A stretch of DNA of 64,000 nt, from contig CAVYRL010000005.1 in assembly GCA_963771025.1 (NCBI GenBank), forward strand, positions 248,001-312,000. Reading direction: 5' to 3'. Shown here piece after piece: positions 8,816 through 17,019 of this stretch. The notes beneath the pieces were generated by a model. The model was given only the letters and a program-made list of their open reading frames with translations, was not told where the DNA came from and ran no database searches. This stretch comes from Miltoncostaea sp963771025. GTDB lineage: Bacteria > Actinomycetota > Thermoleophilia > Miltoncostaeales > Miltoncostaeaceae. Every line of letters begins with the position of its first letter. Positions within the stretch are counted from its first letter, which is position 1. The position numbers were made by a program, and so were the translations under genes.

Positions 8816-9516
8816 GCCGCGAGAACCTGGTGATCGGCGAGGGTGTGATGATCGGCGAGGACGTCGAGATCGGTGCAAACGTGGTGATCCACGACGGCAC
8901 GCGCATCGGCGACGGGTGCGTGATCCAGGACAACGTCGTACTGGGCAAGCAGCCCAAGCTCTCGTCGCGGTCCACGAGCAAGGCCAAGGCGCCCCTGGCG
9001 CCCCTCGAGCTGGGGGCGGGCGCCGCGGTGTGCAGCGGTGCGCTGGTCTACGCGGGCACCGTCGTCGGTCCCGGCGCGATCGTGGGCGACCTGGCGACGG
9101 TCCGCGAGCGCTGCGTGCTGGGCGAGGGCGTGGTGGTGGGACGCGGCGTCTGCATCGAGAACGACGTCCCGATCGGCGCCTTCACCAAGATCCAGTCGAA
9201 CTCGTACATCACGGCCTACTCGGAGCTCGAGGACCACGTGTTCGTGGCGCCCTGCGTGACCACGACGAACGACAACTACATGGGCCGCACCGAGGCCCGG
9301 CACGAGGAGATCAAGGGCGCGATCATCCGGCGCGGGGCCCGCGTCGGCGGCGGGGTCGTGATTCTGCCGGGCATCGAGATCGGCGCCGAGGCGTTCGTCG
9401 CCGCGGGCGCCCTCGTCACCCGCGACGTGCCGCCCGGCAAGCTGGTCGCCGGACTTCCCGCCCAGGTGTGGCGGGACGTGCCCGTCGAGGAGATGGTCGA
9501 CCACGACGCGGGATGA
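8812..9516 (+). CDS. wbpD: Left-handed beta-helix sugar N-acetyltransferase (WbpD-like)
   Basis: A 234-residue protein built almost entirely of hexapeptide repeats (IGEGVMIGEDVEIGANVVIHDG and many later turns), ending with the VAAGALVTRDVPPGKLVAGLPA segment seen in sugar acetyltransferases. It would acetylate the 3-amino group of a UDP-acetamido-amino-uronic acid using acetyl-CoA. The start overlaps the WbpB-like stop and its own stop overlaps the next small gene (ATGA at both ends). No aminotransferase of the WbpE type is present in the window, although one is required between the WbpB and WbpD steps. Confidence 0.8.
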   Translation: MSRENLVIGEGVMIGEDVEIGANVVIHDGTRIGDGCVIQDNVVLGKQPKLSSRSTSKAKAPLAPLELGAGAAVCSGALVYAGTVVGPGAIVGDLATVRERCVLGEGVVVGRGVCIENDVPIGAFTKIQSNSYITAYSELEDHVFVAPCVTTTNDNYMGRTEARHEEIKGAIIRRGARVGGGVVILPGIEIGAEAFVAAGALVTRDVPPGKLVAGLPAQVWRDVPVEEMVDHDAG

Positions 9517-9803
9517 CCGGCCGCCGGCTCTCCCTCGAGGCGCCCGACGGGATGGTCGCGATCCGTGATCTGAGCAGGCCGGCGTCGCCCCTGGTGGCGG
9601 TGGCCCTGCCCGACGGCCGCCGGGTGATGGTCGCCGCGCACCTGTGCGGCTGGGCGACGACGGACGAGCCGGATGTCGCCGACCCGATCTGGGACACGCC
9701 CGCGGACGCGGTGCGCGCCCTCGAGGGCACCACCACCGACGGCACGGACTGGGCCGCGCTGCTCGAGGAGTTCGCCCGGCGCACGCCGCCGCGCTCGCGC
9801 TAG
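9513..9803 (+). CDS. Small hypothetical protein closing the nucleotide-sugar operon
   Basis: A 96-residue soluble protein, acidic in its C-terminal half, with no signal peptide or membrane segment and no family I recognise. The N-terminus LSLEAPDGMVAIRDLS and a central VALPDGRRVMVAAHLCGW suggest a small beta domain. The ATG overlaps the acyltransferase stop by 4 bases, so it is very likely translated with that operon. Its last 4 bases overlap the end of the convergent S55 gene. Confidence 0.6.
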   Translation: MTGRRLSLEAPDGMVAIRDLSRPASPLVAVALPDGRRVMVAAHLCGWATTDEPDVADPIWDTPADAVRALEGTTTDGTDWAALLEEFARRTPPRSR

Positions 9804-11599
9804 CGGACGGTCACCCGGACGGCGGCGCGCCCGCCGAAGATGACATAGGGGACCGCGACGGTGACCCCGCTGGCCGGGTCATCGGCGTCATCGCCGGGGC
9901 CGAGCAGGCGGACCGCGTCGTGGCGGTCGTCCGTGGCCCGGCGCAGACCCGAGATGACGCGCGTGAGCCGCGAGCCCCTGGCCTTCCGCGCGAGGCGTTC
10001 GACCCTCCGCACGGCGGCGGCGCGCGAGGCCAGCCCGGCCGTCGCCCCCAGGTCCTGCGACAGGTCGGGCTGACTCGAGTCGAACCCGCCGGCCGACTTG
10101 GGCACCACGCGGATGCCCGAGGCCCCCGGGAAGAGGCCGCGCGGGAGCCTGACAGGCACCTTGATCACCCGCGGCGAGGCCCGCCACGGCTGGACGCGCA
10201 ACACCAGCGTGGCGCGGCCGCCGGCCCGGACCCGGCGGGGGCGGATGCTCGCGCCGACGATGCGCGCGGCGCGCACGGACGAACTGATCTTCTCCCTGAC
10301 GGAGATGTCCGAGATCGGCACCGGCCGCGTGCCGTTCTGCATCATGATGGCCACGAGCCAGGGCAGCTGCCCGCTGGCGAGCGACACCACGTCACCAGCC
10401 GCGGCGAACACGTTGCGGTAGACGAAGGGCCGCTTGAGATCGGGGCTGGAGATCGCGATCGAGAGCGTGAGTGTGCCGGCGCCGAGACCGTCGGTGACCC
10501 TTACCGCGGGCTCGTCCTGCACGAGGCCGGCGGCGATCGGAGCGGTGCGCTCGTCCGGGGCGAGGGTGGCGCGCACCGTGCTCTGCGTCCCCCGCGAGGC
10601 GTCGGTGGCGGTGGCGACCGCGGAGATCGCCTCGACCGGACCGATGCGCCCCGTGACGCCATCGGCGCGGTCGCCCACGATCATCCCCTGGAGCGTCCCG
10701 GGCTCGCCCAGCTTGTAGCTGGCGCCGGCGATCGGCGCGGGAATCGTCTGGTAGACGTAGCCGTCGCCCATCAGGAAGCGGGTGCGGCCGGCGCCCAGGA
10801 AGGGGTGCCCGAACCCGAGCACGGTGGTCCCATCCACGTAGGTGGTCGTACCGATCGCGCCGAGCACCACGTCGCCTCCGGCGACGAGCGCGGTCAGCGA
10901 CGAGCCGGGCACCAGGGCCACCGGCGGGCGGGGAGTGCGCGGGCCGATCGACGTGAGCTGGATCCCGGACTGCGCCAGTTGCTTGGAGACCGAGGCGACC
11001 AGCGGCCGCGACACGCCCGCCAGCGTCCAGCGCGTGAGGGGGTAGAGGCCGATCTGGTCGGGCCGGCGCGCCTCGAGGGCCCGCGCGGCGGCGCGGGTGC
11101 GAACCCTCGTCACGCGGCGGACAGGGGAGGCGGTCGGCGGGGCGGGCCGCTCGTTGGCGCGCTGCCCGGACGAGGAGTCGATCATCTGCTCGATGGGCGT
11201 GACGCCGACGATCACGTTGTCCTGGTCGCCGCTGCCGTAGGCGATCGCGCCGATCACACGGGGCACGCCGTCGGCGCCGGTCACGTACACGGGGCTGCCG
11301 CTCATGCCCTCGGCGACGCCGCCGGTCTGCGTCATCAGCGGACCCTCGGCCCGCGCGAGGATCAGCGAGCCGCCGGGGCCGTCCGCCGACCGCTGGACGT
11401 CGATCACCGAGACCGGGAAGGTGACGATGTCGGTCCCGCGGACCACCGTCCGCGCCTCGCCGACCATGCCCGGGGTGACCTCGGACAGGGGCAGGATCGG
11501 GTCGGCCGCCGCAGCGGTGCCCGCTCCGGCGAGCCCGAGGCCGACGGCGACGGCGAGGCCCGCGGCCAGGGGGCGGGCCCGCGGGAGGGGGGACCGCAT
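9800..11599 (-). CDS. Secreted SpoIVB/S55-family serine peptidase-like protein
   Basis: A 599-residue protein with a signal peptide ending in TAAAA-DPIL, followed by the S55 peptidase signature: PGMVGEARTVVRGTD, then GMSGSP at residues 98-103 (nucleophile serine, probably S102), and later GFGHPFLG. The S55 family includes SpoIVB, which cleaves SpoIVFA to release sigma-K signalling in Bacillus. Most non-Firmicute members have unknown substrates. The C-terminal 250 residues are beta-rich with basic linkers. The ATG overlaps the stop of the SpoIID-like gene (ATGA), so the two exported proteins are translated together. An envelope proteolysis role is likely; a sporulation role is speculative. Confidence 0.78.
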   Translation of the reverse strand: MRSPLPRARPLAAGLAVAVGLGLAGAGTAAAADPILPLSEVTPGMVGEARTVVRGTDIVTFPVSVIDVQRSADGPGGSLILARAEGPLMTQTGGVAEGMSGSPVYVTGADGVPRVIGAIAYGSGDQDNVIVGVTPIEQMIDSSSGQRANERPAPPTASPVRRVTRVRTRAAARALEARRPDQIGLYPLTRWTLAGVSRPLVASVSKQLAQSGIQLTSIGPRTPRPPVALVPGSSLTALVAGGDVVLGAIGTTTYVDGTTVLGFGHPFLGAGRTRFLMGDGYVYQTIPAPIAGASYKLGEPGTLQGMIVGDRADGVTGRIGPVEAISAVATATDASRGTQSTVRATLAPDERTAPIAAGLVQDEPAVRVTDGLGAGTLTLSIAISSPDLKRPFVYRNVFAAAGDVVSLASGQLPWLVAIMMQNGTRPVPISDISVREKISSSVRAARIVGASIRPRRVRAGGRATLVLRVQPWRASPRVIKVPVRLPRGLFPGASGIRVVPKSAGGFDSSQPDLSQDLGATAGLASRAAAVRRVERLARKARGSRLTRVISGLRRATDDRHDAVRLLGPGDDADDPASGVTVAVPYVIFGGRAAVRVTVR

Positions 11600-12831
11600 C
11601 AGCGGGCCTGCGGCACGGCGGTCAGGGGGACGCGGCGGACGCTGAACCACGTGTCCCTCAGCCCCAGGAGCGAGCGCAGCGACGTTCCGGTGAACGTGGT
11701 GGCCACGCCGCCGGCGGTCGTCACGCGAGCCGCCAGCACCCGCGGGGAGCTGCCGCGGCGCGTGATCCTGAACGTCGCAACCGGGCCGCCGACGCCGAGC
11801 AGTTTCCCGAGGCGGGCGGCGCTGAACATTGGGTGGTCGGGCCACGTGTGGAGCGGGGAGATGCGGTCGTATCCGTCGGGCACGCTCACAAGATACGGGC
11901 GCGCGGCCCCGGCGCCGAAGATGTTCGCCGCACTTTCCGTACGTCCCCCGGAGGTGGAGAAGAAGAACGCCGTGATCACGGCGCCGCGGAACGTCAGCAC
12001 CCTGTTGCGCGTCTGGACCACCGCGCGCGTGGTGCCCGGGTCCTCGGCGGGGACGCCCCCGTAGACCTGGCTGCGGTCGTCGCTGAAGACGTCATACGTC
12101 GCCGTGGGGCTCATCGTGGACAGGGCGTAGCTGCGGGCCGCCACCGCCTGCGCGACCACGGCGGTGTAGGAGTCCCGGGCCCACGCGGCCGGCATCTCCC
12201 GCGGGACGACGCCCTTGAGGTAGTCCTCGAGCGGCAGGACGTTGACCAGCGACAGCCGTCCGTCCGCCGGGACCGCGCGCATCTCGCCCCGGTACGGGCC
12301 CCGGCCGGCCCGCGCCGAGCCCCAGGCGACGGCGCCCCGGCGGGTGGTGGGGCGCACGCGCACCGCGCCCGCGAACAGGGCCACGCGGACCGGGCCGCGG
12401 AAAACGGCGACGCGGCCGCCCGAGGTCGCGCGAATCGAGTACGAGGCCCCTTTGACCAGGCGCACCGTTCGTGTGCCGCCGTCGGGACGGCGGCCGAGGG
12501 CCCGCCAGGGTCCGGCGCTGCGCACCGCCACGCGGCCGAGATCGGCCGACAGCAACACGCGCACGCGGCGTCGGGGCACGGTCGCGAGCTTCGTGCCCGG
12601 GTAATAGTGCGCGAGGATCCGGGCCGCGCTCCAGCCGGCCAGGGAGCGCCCCCGGGCTCCGTACTGCGAGAGCCCCACGCCGTGCCCCCAGCCGCGGCCG
12701 GTCAGGATGAAGGTCCCCGTGCCCGCGGGGGCCTTCGGGGGCGGAGCCGGGGCGCACACCGCGGGGGCCGCGGCGGCGAGAGCGATCGCGCCCAGGGCGC
12801 CGAGGAGGATGATGGGTCGTGTGCGGTTCAT
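11599..12831 (-). CDS. SpoIID/LytB-domain protein, probable secreted lytic transglycosylase
   Basis: A 410-residue protein with an N-terminal signal peptide (ILLGALGAIALAAAAP). It has the GRGWGHGVGLSQYGARG motif placed near the N-terminus, then the SpoIID domain with LPLEDYLKGVVPREMP (catalytic-glutamate region) and AQAVAARSYAL. SpoIID enzymes cleave peptidoglycan strands that have lost stem peptides. In Bacillus SpoIID the GHG motif lies at the C-terminus; here it comes before the domain. ATG 12831 begins the signal peptide. It overlaps the S55 gene by 4 bases, which argues that the two work on the same wall process. Confidence 0.82.
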   Translation of the reverse strand: MNRTRPIILLGALGAIALAAAAPAVCAPAPPPKAPAGTGTFILTGRGWGHGVGLSQYGARGRSLAGWSAARILAHYYPGTKLATVPRRRVRVLLSADLGRVAVRSAGPWRALGRRPDGGTRTVRLVKGASYSIRATSGGRVAVFRGPVRVALFAGAVRVRPTTRRGAVAWGSARAGRGPYRGEMRAVPADGRLSLVNVLPLEDYLKGVVPREMPAAWARDSYTAVVAQAVAARSYALSTMSPTATYDVFSDDRSQVYGGVPAEDPGTTRAVVQTRNRVLTFRGAVITAFFFSTSGGRTESAANIFGAGAARPYLVSVPDGYDRISPLHTWPDHPMFSAARLGKLLGVGGPVATFRITRRGSSPRVLAARVTTAGGVATTFTGTSLRSLLGLRDTWFSVRRVPLTAVPQAR

Positions 12832-12927
12832 GGGCGGCGGCCGCAAGGCTACTCGCCCGCCATCGGGAATCGGGCTCCGGCGGGTGAGGGTTAGGCTGGA
12901 CCTCCCGATCGCCAGGGAGAGGGCGGC

Positions 12928-13200
12928 GTGCCCCATATGGTCATCATCACGACAAACGACCCCGACACCGGCGAGAGTGCGCGGGCCGTGTTCGAGGTCA
13001 CGCCCCCGCCCGAGGCCGGCCGCGAGCGCGCGGTGCTGGGCGAGCTGGTCACCGGCATCCATCCCGGTGCCGTGGAGCGCGCGTTCGCCGACGGCGTCGC
13101 CACCTTCGCGGATGGCCGCCGGGTCATCACCGCCACCTTCCCGGCGTCGGACGCTCCGCCTCCCCAGGAGCACGGACAGGCGACACTCTTCGACCTCTGA
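12928..13200 (+). CDS. Small protein ending in a sliding-clamp-binding-like motif
   Basis: A 90-residue protein of no family I recognise. The first 75 residues look like a compact alpha/beta domain (VIITTNDPDTGESARAVFEV, then GVATFADGRRVITATF). They are followed by a short Pro-rich linker and a C-terminal QATLFDL. The tail fits the QxxLF pentapeptide by which DNA polymerases, MutS and UmuC bind the beta clamp. A GTG start at 12928 follows GGAGAGGG at reasonable spacing; ATG 12937 is the alternative. A TAGGCT hexamer at 12892-12897 could be its -10 box. The divergent SpoIID gene begins 96 bases away. Confidence 0.6.
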   Translation: MPHMVIITTNDPDTGESARAVFEVTPPPEAGRERAVLGELVTGIHPGAVERAFADGVATFADGRRVITATFPASDAPPPQEHGQATLFDL

Positions 13201-13224
13201 ATCCGGAGCAGGGTGGAGACGCGG

Positions 13225-13230
13225 TAGTTT
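13225..13230 (+). promoter_or_regulatory. -10-like hexamer TAGTTT
   Basis: Lies 8 bases before the ATG of a nine-codon upstream ORF. Its spacing fits the leaderless pattern seen at other genes in the window. Confidence 0.4.
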
Positions 13231-13238
13231 CCCGCGTC

Positions 13239-13268
13239 ATGGCGTGCCGATCGCGATGGGATCCCTGA
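13239..13268 (+). CDS. Nine-codon upstream ORF overlapping the methyltransferase start
   Basis: ATG GCG TGC CGA TCG CGA TGG GAT CCC TGA encodes MACRSRWDP. The stop shares its final A with the ATG of the methyltransferase gene (TGATG). With a -10-like TAGTTT 8 bases upstream it would be the first thing translated on a leaderless mRNA, so the main gene would be reached by termination-reinitiation. Tiny ORFs arise by chance and there is no comparative support here. Confidence 0.35.
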   Translation: MACRSRWDP

Positions 13269-14047
13269 TGGCCGAGGAGTGGGACGCCGGCACCTACCAG
13301 CGGGTCTCGGAGCCGCAGGTCGCCTGGGGGCGGCGGGTGGTGGAGCGGATCCCCTTCAGGGGCGACGAGCGCGTGCTCGACGCGGGCTGCGGCACCGGCC
13401 GGGTGACCCGCATGATCGCCGAGCGGGTGCCGCGAGGCACGGTGGAGGCGGTCGACGGATCGGCCCGGATGGTCGAGGAGGCCCGGCGTCAACTGGCCGA
13501 CCTCGGTCCGCGGGTCACGGTGCGCCAGAGCGATCTTCTCGAGCTGGTGGTCGCCCCGCCGGTCGATCTGATCGTCTCGACGGCGACATTCCACTGGATC
13601 ACCGACCACGCGCGGCTCTTCGCCCGGATGTTCGCCGCCCTCGCCCCGGAGGGCCGGCTGATCGCCCAGTGCGGTGGCGTGGGCAACATCGCCCGCACGA
13701 TGCGGATGGCCGACGAGGTCGCGGCGCGGGAGCCGTTCACCGGGGCCCTCGAGGGCATGTCGAACGACCTGCTGTTCGCCGACCATCTCTCCACGGTCAC
13801 GCGCCTGCGCGATGTCGGATTCGAGGACCCCGCGGCGTGGCTGGAGGAGGCGCCGGCGTGGTTCGACGACCTGGACACCTGCGCGCAGTTCCTCGCGGCG
13901 GTCGTGCTGCGGCGCCACATCGCGCTGCTGGGAGCGGAGCGCGGACGCGCGTTCAGCGAGGAGGTCGCCCGCCGCCTGCGCGCGCCCGACGGGCGGATGG
14001 TGATCGACTACGTGCGCCTCAACATGCAGGCACGACGGCCCGCCTGA
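13268..14047 (+). CDS. Class I SAM-dependent methyltransferase (trans-aconitate methyltransferase-like)
   Basis: A 259-residue methyltransferase. VLDAGCGTGRVT near residue 35 is the SAM-binding glycine motif I. DGSARMVEEAR supplies the acidic motif, and DLIVSTATFHWITDH is the post-II segment typical of the Tam/UbiE-like group. The C-terminal WLEEAPAWFDDLDTCAQFLAAVVL matches trans-aconitate methyltransferase-like proteins, but the substrate cannot be read from sequence. I chose ATG 13268, which overlaps the upstream mini-ORF stop; ATG 13256 would add four residues. It converges on rmlB. Confidence 0.75.
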   Translation: MAEEWDAGTYQRVSEPQVAWGRRVVERIPFRGDERVLDAGCGTGRVTRMIAERVPRGTVEAVDGSARMVEEARRQLADLGPRVTVRQSDLLELVVAPPVDLIVSTATFHWITDHARLFARMFAALAPEGRLIAQCGGVGNIARTMRMADEVAAREPFTGALEGMSNDLLFADHLSTVTRLRDVGFEDPAAWLEEAPAWFDDLDTCAQFLAAVVLRRHIALLGAERGRAFSEEVARRLRAPDGRMVIDYVRLNMQARRPA

Positions 14048-14064
14048 CGAGGGGTCCGGCCCGC

Positions 14065-15057
14065 CTAGCGCGTGCCGTACTGCTCCTCGTAGTAGCGGCG
14101 GTACTCGCCGCTCTTGATCGGCTCCCACCATGGCCGGTTGTCGCGGTACCAGGCCACGGTGGCCTCGATAGCCTGCTCGAACGAGGTGCGGGGTTCCCAG
14201 CCGAGGCCCCGCAGGCGCGCGGTGTCGAGGGCGTAGCGGCGGTCGTGGCCGAGGCGGTCGGCGACGTGGCGCACCAGGCTCTCGTCGCGCCCGGTCAGGG
14301 CGAGGATGCGGCGCGTGATCTCGAGGTTGGGCTCCTCGTTGCCCCCGCCGACGTTGTAGACCTCGCCCGCGACGCCTTCGGTGAGCGCGGTCCAGATGCC
14401 CTCGCAGTGGTCGTCCACGTAGATCCAGTCACGGATCTGCATGCCATCGCCATAGACCGGCAGCTCGAGCCCGTCGAGCGCGTTGGTGACGAACAGCGGG
14501 ATCAGCTTCTCCGGGTACTGGCGCGGCCCGAAGGTGTTGGAGCCGCGGGTGATGACCGCGTCGAGCCCGAACGTGCGGTGCCACGCGAGCACCTGGAGGT
14601 CTCCCCCGGCCTTGCTGGCCGAATAGGGGCTCGAGGGGCTGATCGGGTCGGTCTCCCGGAAGGCCCCCGTGGGGATGGAGCCATACACCTCGTCCGTCGA
14701 GACCTGCACGAAACGGCCGACCCCGGCCCGCCGCGAGGCCTCCAGCAGGACGGCGGTGCCGACGACATCCGTCTGGATGAAGTCGGCCGGCTCGAGGATG
14801 CTCCGGTCCACGTGGCTCTCGGCGGCGAAGTTGACCACCGCATCGACCCCCGCGATCGCCCCCTCGACCCGCTCGGCGTCGGCGATGTCGGCGTGGACGA
14901 AGCTGTAGGCCTCCTCCTGCGCGACGTCGGCCACGTTGGCCGGGTTCCCGGCGTACGTGAGCTTGTCGAGGTTGACCACCTCGGCCCCGCGGCCGAGGGC
15001 GAGGCGCACGAACGCGGATCCGATGAACCCGCACCCACCGGTCACGAGAAGCTTCAC
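14065..15057 (-). CDS. rmlB: dTDP-glucose 4,6-dehydratase
   Basis: A 330-residue extended short-chain dehydrogenase of the usual length. It has TGGCGFIG for NAD binding, VSTDEVYG with the TDE triad that drives dehydration, and SPYSASK carrying the YxxxK pair. It converts dTDP-glucose to dTDP-4-keto-6-deoxyglucose, the second step of dTDP-L-rhamnose synthesis. The GTG start overlaps the rmlD stop (GTGA). It is the last gene of an rmlA-rmlD-rmlB operon on this strand. Confidence 0.93.
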   Translation of the reverse strand: MKLLVTGGCGFIGSAFVRLALGRGAEVVNLDKLTYAGNPANVADVAQEEAYSFVHADIADAERVEGAIAGVDAVVNFAAESHVDRSILEPADFIQTDVVGTAVLLEASRRAGVGRFVQVSTDEVYGSIPTGAFRETDPISPSSPYSASKAGGDLQVLAWHRTFGLDAVITRGSNTFGPRQYPEKLIPLFVTNALDGLELPVYGDGMQIRDWIYVDDHCEGIWTALTEGVAGEVYNVGGGNEEPNLEITRRILALTGRDESLVRHVADRLGHDRRYALDTARLRGLGWEPRTSFEQAIEATVAWYRDNRPWWEPIKSGEYRRYYEEQYGTR

Positions 15058-15881
15058 GCCGTCTCCTTGATGTAGTCCGAGAGTGCCTCGCGCCAGGGTC
15101 GCAGCCGCGGCGCGCCCGCGCGCGTCGCGACGAGCGGGGAGTACGCCGGCCGTGGCGCGGGGCGCCCGAGCTCGGCGGTGGTGATGGGGCGCACCGCGCA
15201 GTCGATGCCCGCCTCCTCGAAGATGGCCCGGGCGAAGCCGGCCCACGTCACCGATCCGCCGCCGGCCGTGTGGTAGATCCCCGGCGGCTGGTCGAGGAGC
15301 GCCTCGAGAGCGGGCGCGAGGTCGCGCGTCCAGGTGGGTGATCCCTCCTGGTCGTCGACCACAGTCAGCTCATCGCGCTCCGCTCCGAGGGCGCGCATCG
15401 TGTCCACGAAGTTGCGCCCGGACGCACCGTAGAGCCACGCCGTGCGGGCGATGCGCGTGCCGCCGGGCCATGCCGCGATGGCGCCCCGCTCGCCCGCCAG
15501 CTTCGTGCGCCCATAGGCGCCCAGCGGGCTCGGTGCGTCGTCCTCGGCGTAGGCGCGGCCGGCGCGGCCGTCGAACACGTAGTCGGTCGACGGCACCACC
15601 AGGGCGGCGCCCACCTCGGCCGCCGCGGCGGCGACGTTGGCCGATCCGCGCGCGTTGACCGCCGCGGCCTCCGGCTCACGCGCCTCGGCGCCGTCGACGT
15701 CGGTCCACGCGGCGAGGTGCATCACGGCCTCGGGCCGTGACGCCCGGACGCATTCCCGGATCGCCTCGAGGTCGGTGACGTCGACCTCCATGTCCACCCC
15801 GGTCACCTCGTGGCGCTCCGCGAGGTGGGCGGAGAGGTCGCGCCCCAGCATCCCCGCGGCGCCGGTCACCAGGATCCTCAT
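15054..15881 (-). CDS. rmlD: dTDP-4-dehydrorhamnose reductase
   Basis: A 275-residue reductase with TGAAGMLGRDL at the N-terminus (NAD(P)H binding), STDYVFDG and YGRTKLAGE (catalytic Thr/Tyr/Lys region), and the WTRDLAPALEALL segment. It performs the last step to dTDP-L-rhamnose. It starts 13 bases after the end of rmlA and overlaps rmlB. No rmlC 3,5-epimerase, which should act between RmlB and RmlD, is found in the window, and no RmlC fusion is visible at either end of this protein. Confidence 0.92.
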   Translation of the reverse strand: MRILVTGAAGMLGRDLSAHLAERHEVTGVDMEVDVTDLEAIRECVRASRPEAVMHLAAWTDVDGAEAREPEAAAVNARGSANVAAAAAEVGAALVVPSTDYVFDGRAGRAYAEDDAPSPLGAYGRTKLAGERGAIAAWPGGTRIARTAWLYGASGRNFVDTMRALGAERDELTVVDDQEGSPTWTRDLAPALEALLDQPPGIYHTAGGGSVTWAGFARAIFEEAGIDCAVRPITTAELGRPAPRPAYSPLVATRAGAPRLRPWREALSDYIKETA

Positions 15882-15894
15882 GCGCCCCGGGGCA

Positions 15895-16968
15895 TCACAC
15901 GAGGCCGATCGACGACGAGTCCCCCACCATGAAGCGGTAGGCGCGCGGCTTCTCGGCGGTGCGCGCGATCGTGACCCCCCGCCCGATCAGGCTGCTCTCA
16001 ACACGGGCGTCGAGGTCCTCTACGCGGCTGTTCTCGAGCAGGATGCTGTGCTCCACCTCGGCGCGGCGCACGACCACGTTGGACGAGATCGCCGAGTACG
16101 GGCCGATGTAGGCATCCTCCACGAGCGCCCCCGCGCCGATGATCGCCGGCCCGCGGACGGACGAGCGCACGAGGCGGGCTCCGGCCTCCACCACGACGCG
16201 CCCCTCGATGGTCGAGTCGGTGACCTCGCCGGCGCTGTAGGGCTCCAGGACGTCGAGGATCAGCCGGTTGGCCTCGAGCATGTCCTCCAAGCGCCCGGTG
16301 TCCTTCCACCAGCCGGTGACCTCGTGCGGATCGACGGTCAGTCCGCGATCGATCAGGTGCTGGATCGCGTCCGTGATCTCCAGCTCGCCGCGCGCCGACG
16401 GGCTGATCGCCTTGGCCGAGTCCATGATCGCGGAGGTGAACATGTAGACGCCGACCAGCGCGAGGTCCGTCTTGGGCTCGGCCGGCTTCTCCACCAGGCG
16501 CACGACCCGCCCGTCCTCCAGCTCGGCCACGCCATACGACTCCGGATCGGGCACCCGCTGCAGCAGGATCATCGCGTCGCTGTCGCCGGCGCGGAAACGA
16601 TCGGCGAGCTCGGTGATGCCGTCGCGCAGCAGGTTGTCGCCCAGGTACATGACGAACGGCGCGCCGTCGAGGAACGACTCCGCCGTGAGCACCGCGTGAG
16701 CAAGCCCGAGGGGGGCCTGCTGGCGGATGTAGGTCACGGTGATGCCGAGGGCGGAGCCGTCACCGACGGCGGCCTCGATCTCGGCCTGGGTGTCGCCCAC
16801 CACGATGCCGATGTCGGTCACGCCCGCGGCGCGCAGGGCCTCGAGGCCGTAGAAGAGGACCGGCTTGTTGGCCACCGGCACGAGCTGCTTGGCGCTGGTG
16901 TGGGTGATCGGCCGTAGGCGCGTCCCCGCTCCGCCGGAGAGCACCAGTCCCTTGAGTGGGGCGGTCAC
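15895..16968 (-). CDS. rmlA: Glucose-1-phosphate thymidylyltransferase (long type)
   Basis: A 357-residue protein with LSGGAGTRLRPIT (nucleotide binding), EKPAEPKTDLALVG (active-site Lys/Pro) and a C-terminal left-handed beta-helix of hexapeptides. This is the long RmlA form of archaea and antibiotic producers (StrD type) rather than the 290-residue enteric form. It makes dTDP-glucose from dTTP and glucose 1-phosphate. A TAGGGT hexamer lies 7 bases upstream of GTG 16968, suggesting a leaderless start of the rml operon. It is divergent from gpgS with 65 bases between the starts. Confidence 0.92.
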   Translation of the reverse strand: MTAPLKGLVLSGGAGTRLRPITHTSAKQLVPVANKPVLFYGLEALRAAGVTDIGIVVGDTQAEIEAAVGDGSALGITVTYIRQQAPLGLAHAVLTAESFLDGAPFVMYLGDNLLRDGITELADRFRAGDSDAMILLQRVPDPESYGVAELEDGRVVRLVEKPAEPKTDLALVGVYMFTSAIMDSAKAISPSARGELEITDAIQHLIDRGLTVDPHEVTGWWKDTGRLEDMLEANRLILDVLEPYSAGEVTDSTIEGRVVVEAGARLVRSSVRGPAIIGAGALVEDAYIGPYSAISSNVVVRRAEVEHSILLENSRVEDLDARVESSLIGRGVTIARTAEKPRAYRFMVGDSSSIGLV

Positions 16969-16975
16969 GCGGACG

Positions 16976-16981
16976 ACCCTA
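16976..16981 (-). promoter_or_regulatory. -10-like hexamer TAGGGT of the rml operon
   Basis: Reads TAGGGT on the minus strand and ends 7 bases before the rmlA GTG. Spacing predicts a leaderless transcript. Confidence 0.5.
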
Positions 16982-17019
16982 CCAGCCGGATCCCCGGCCG
17001 CCGGGTTGGGGTCCCTCGC

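Noticed and set aside
9644..12064. A plus-strand frame of about 800 codons opposite the S55 and SpoIID genes
   Set aside because: Composition is typical of antisense reading in high-GC DNA and it has no recognisable domain, signal peptide or ribosome site.
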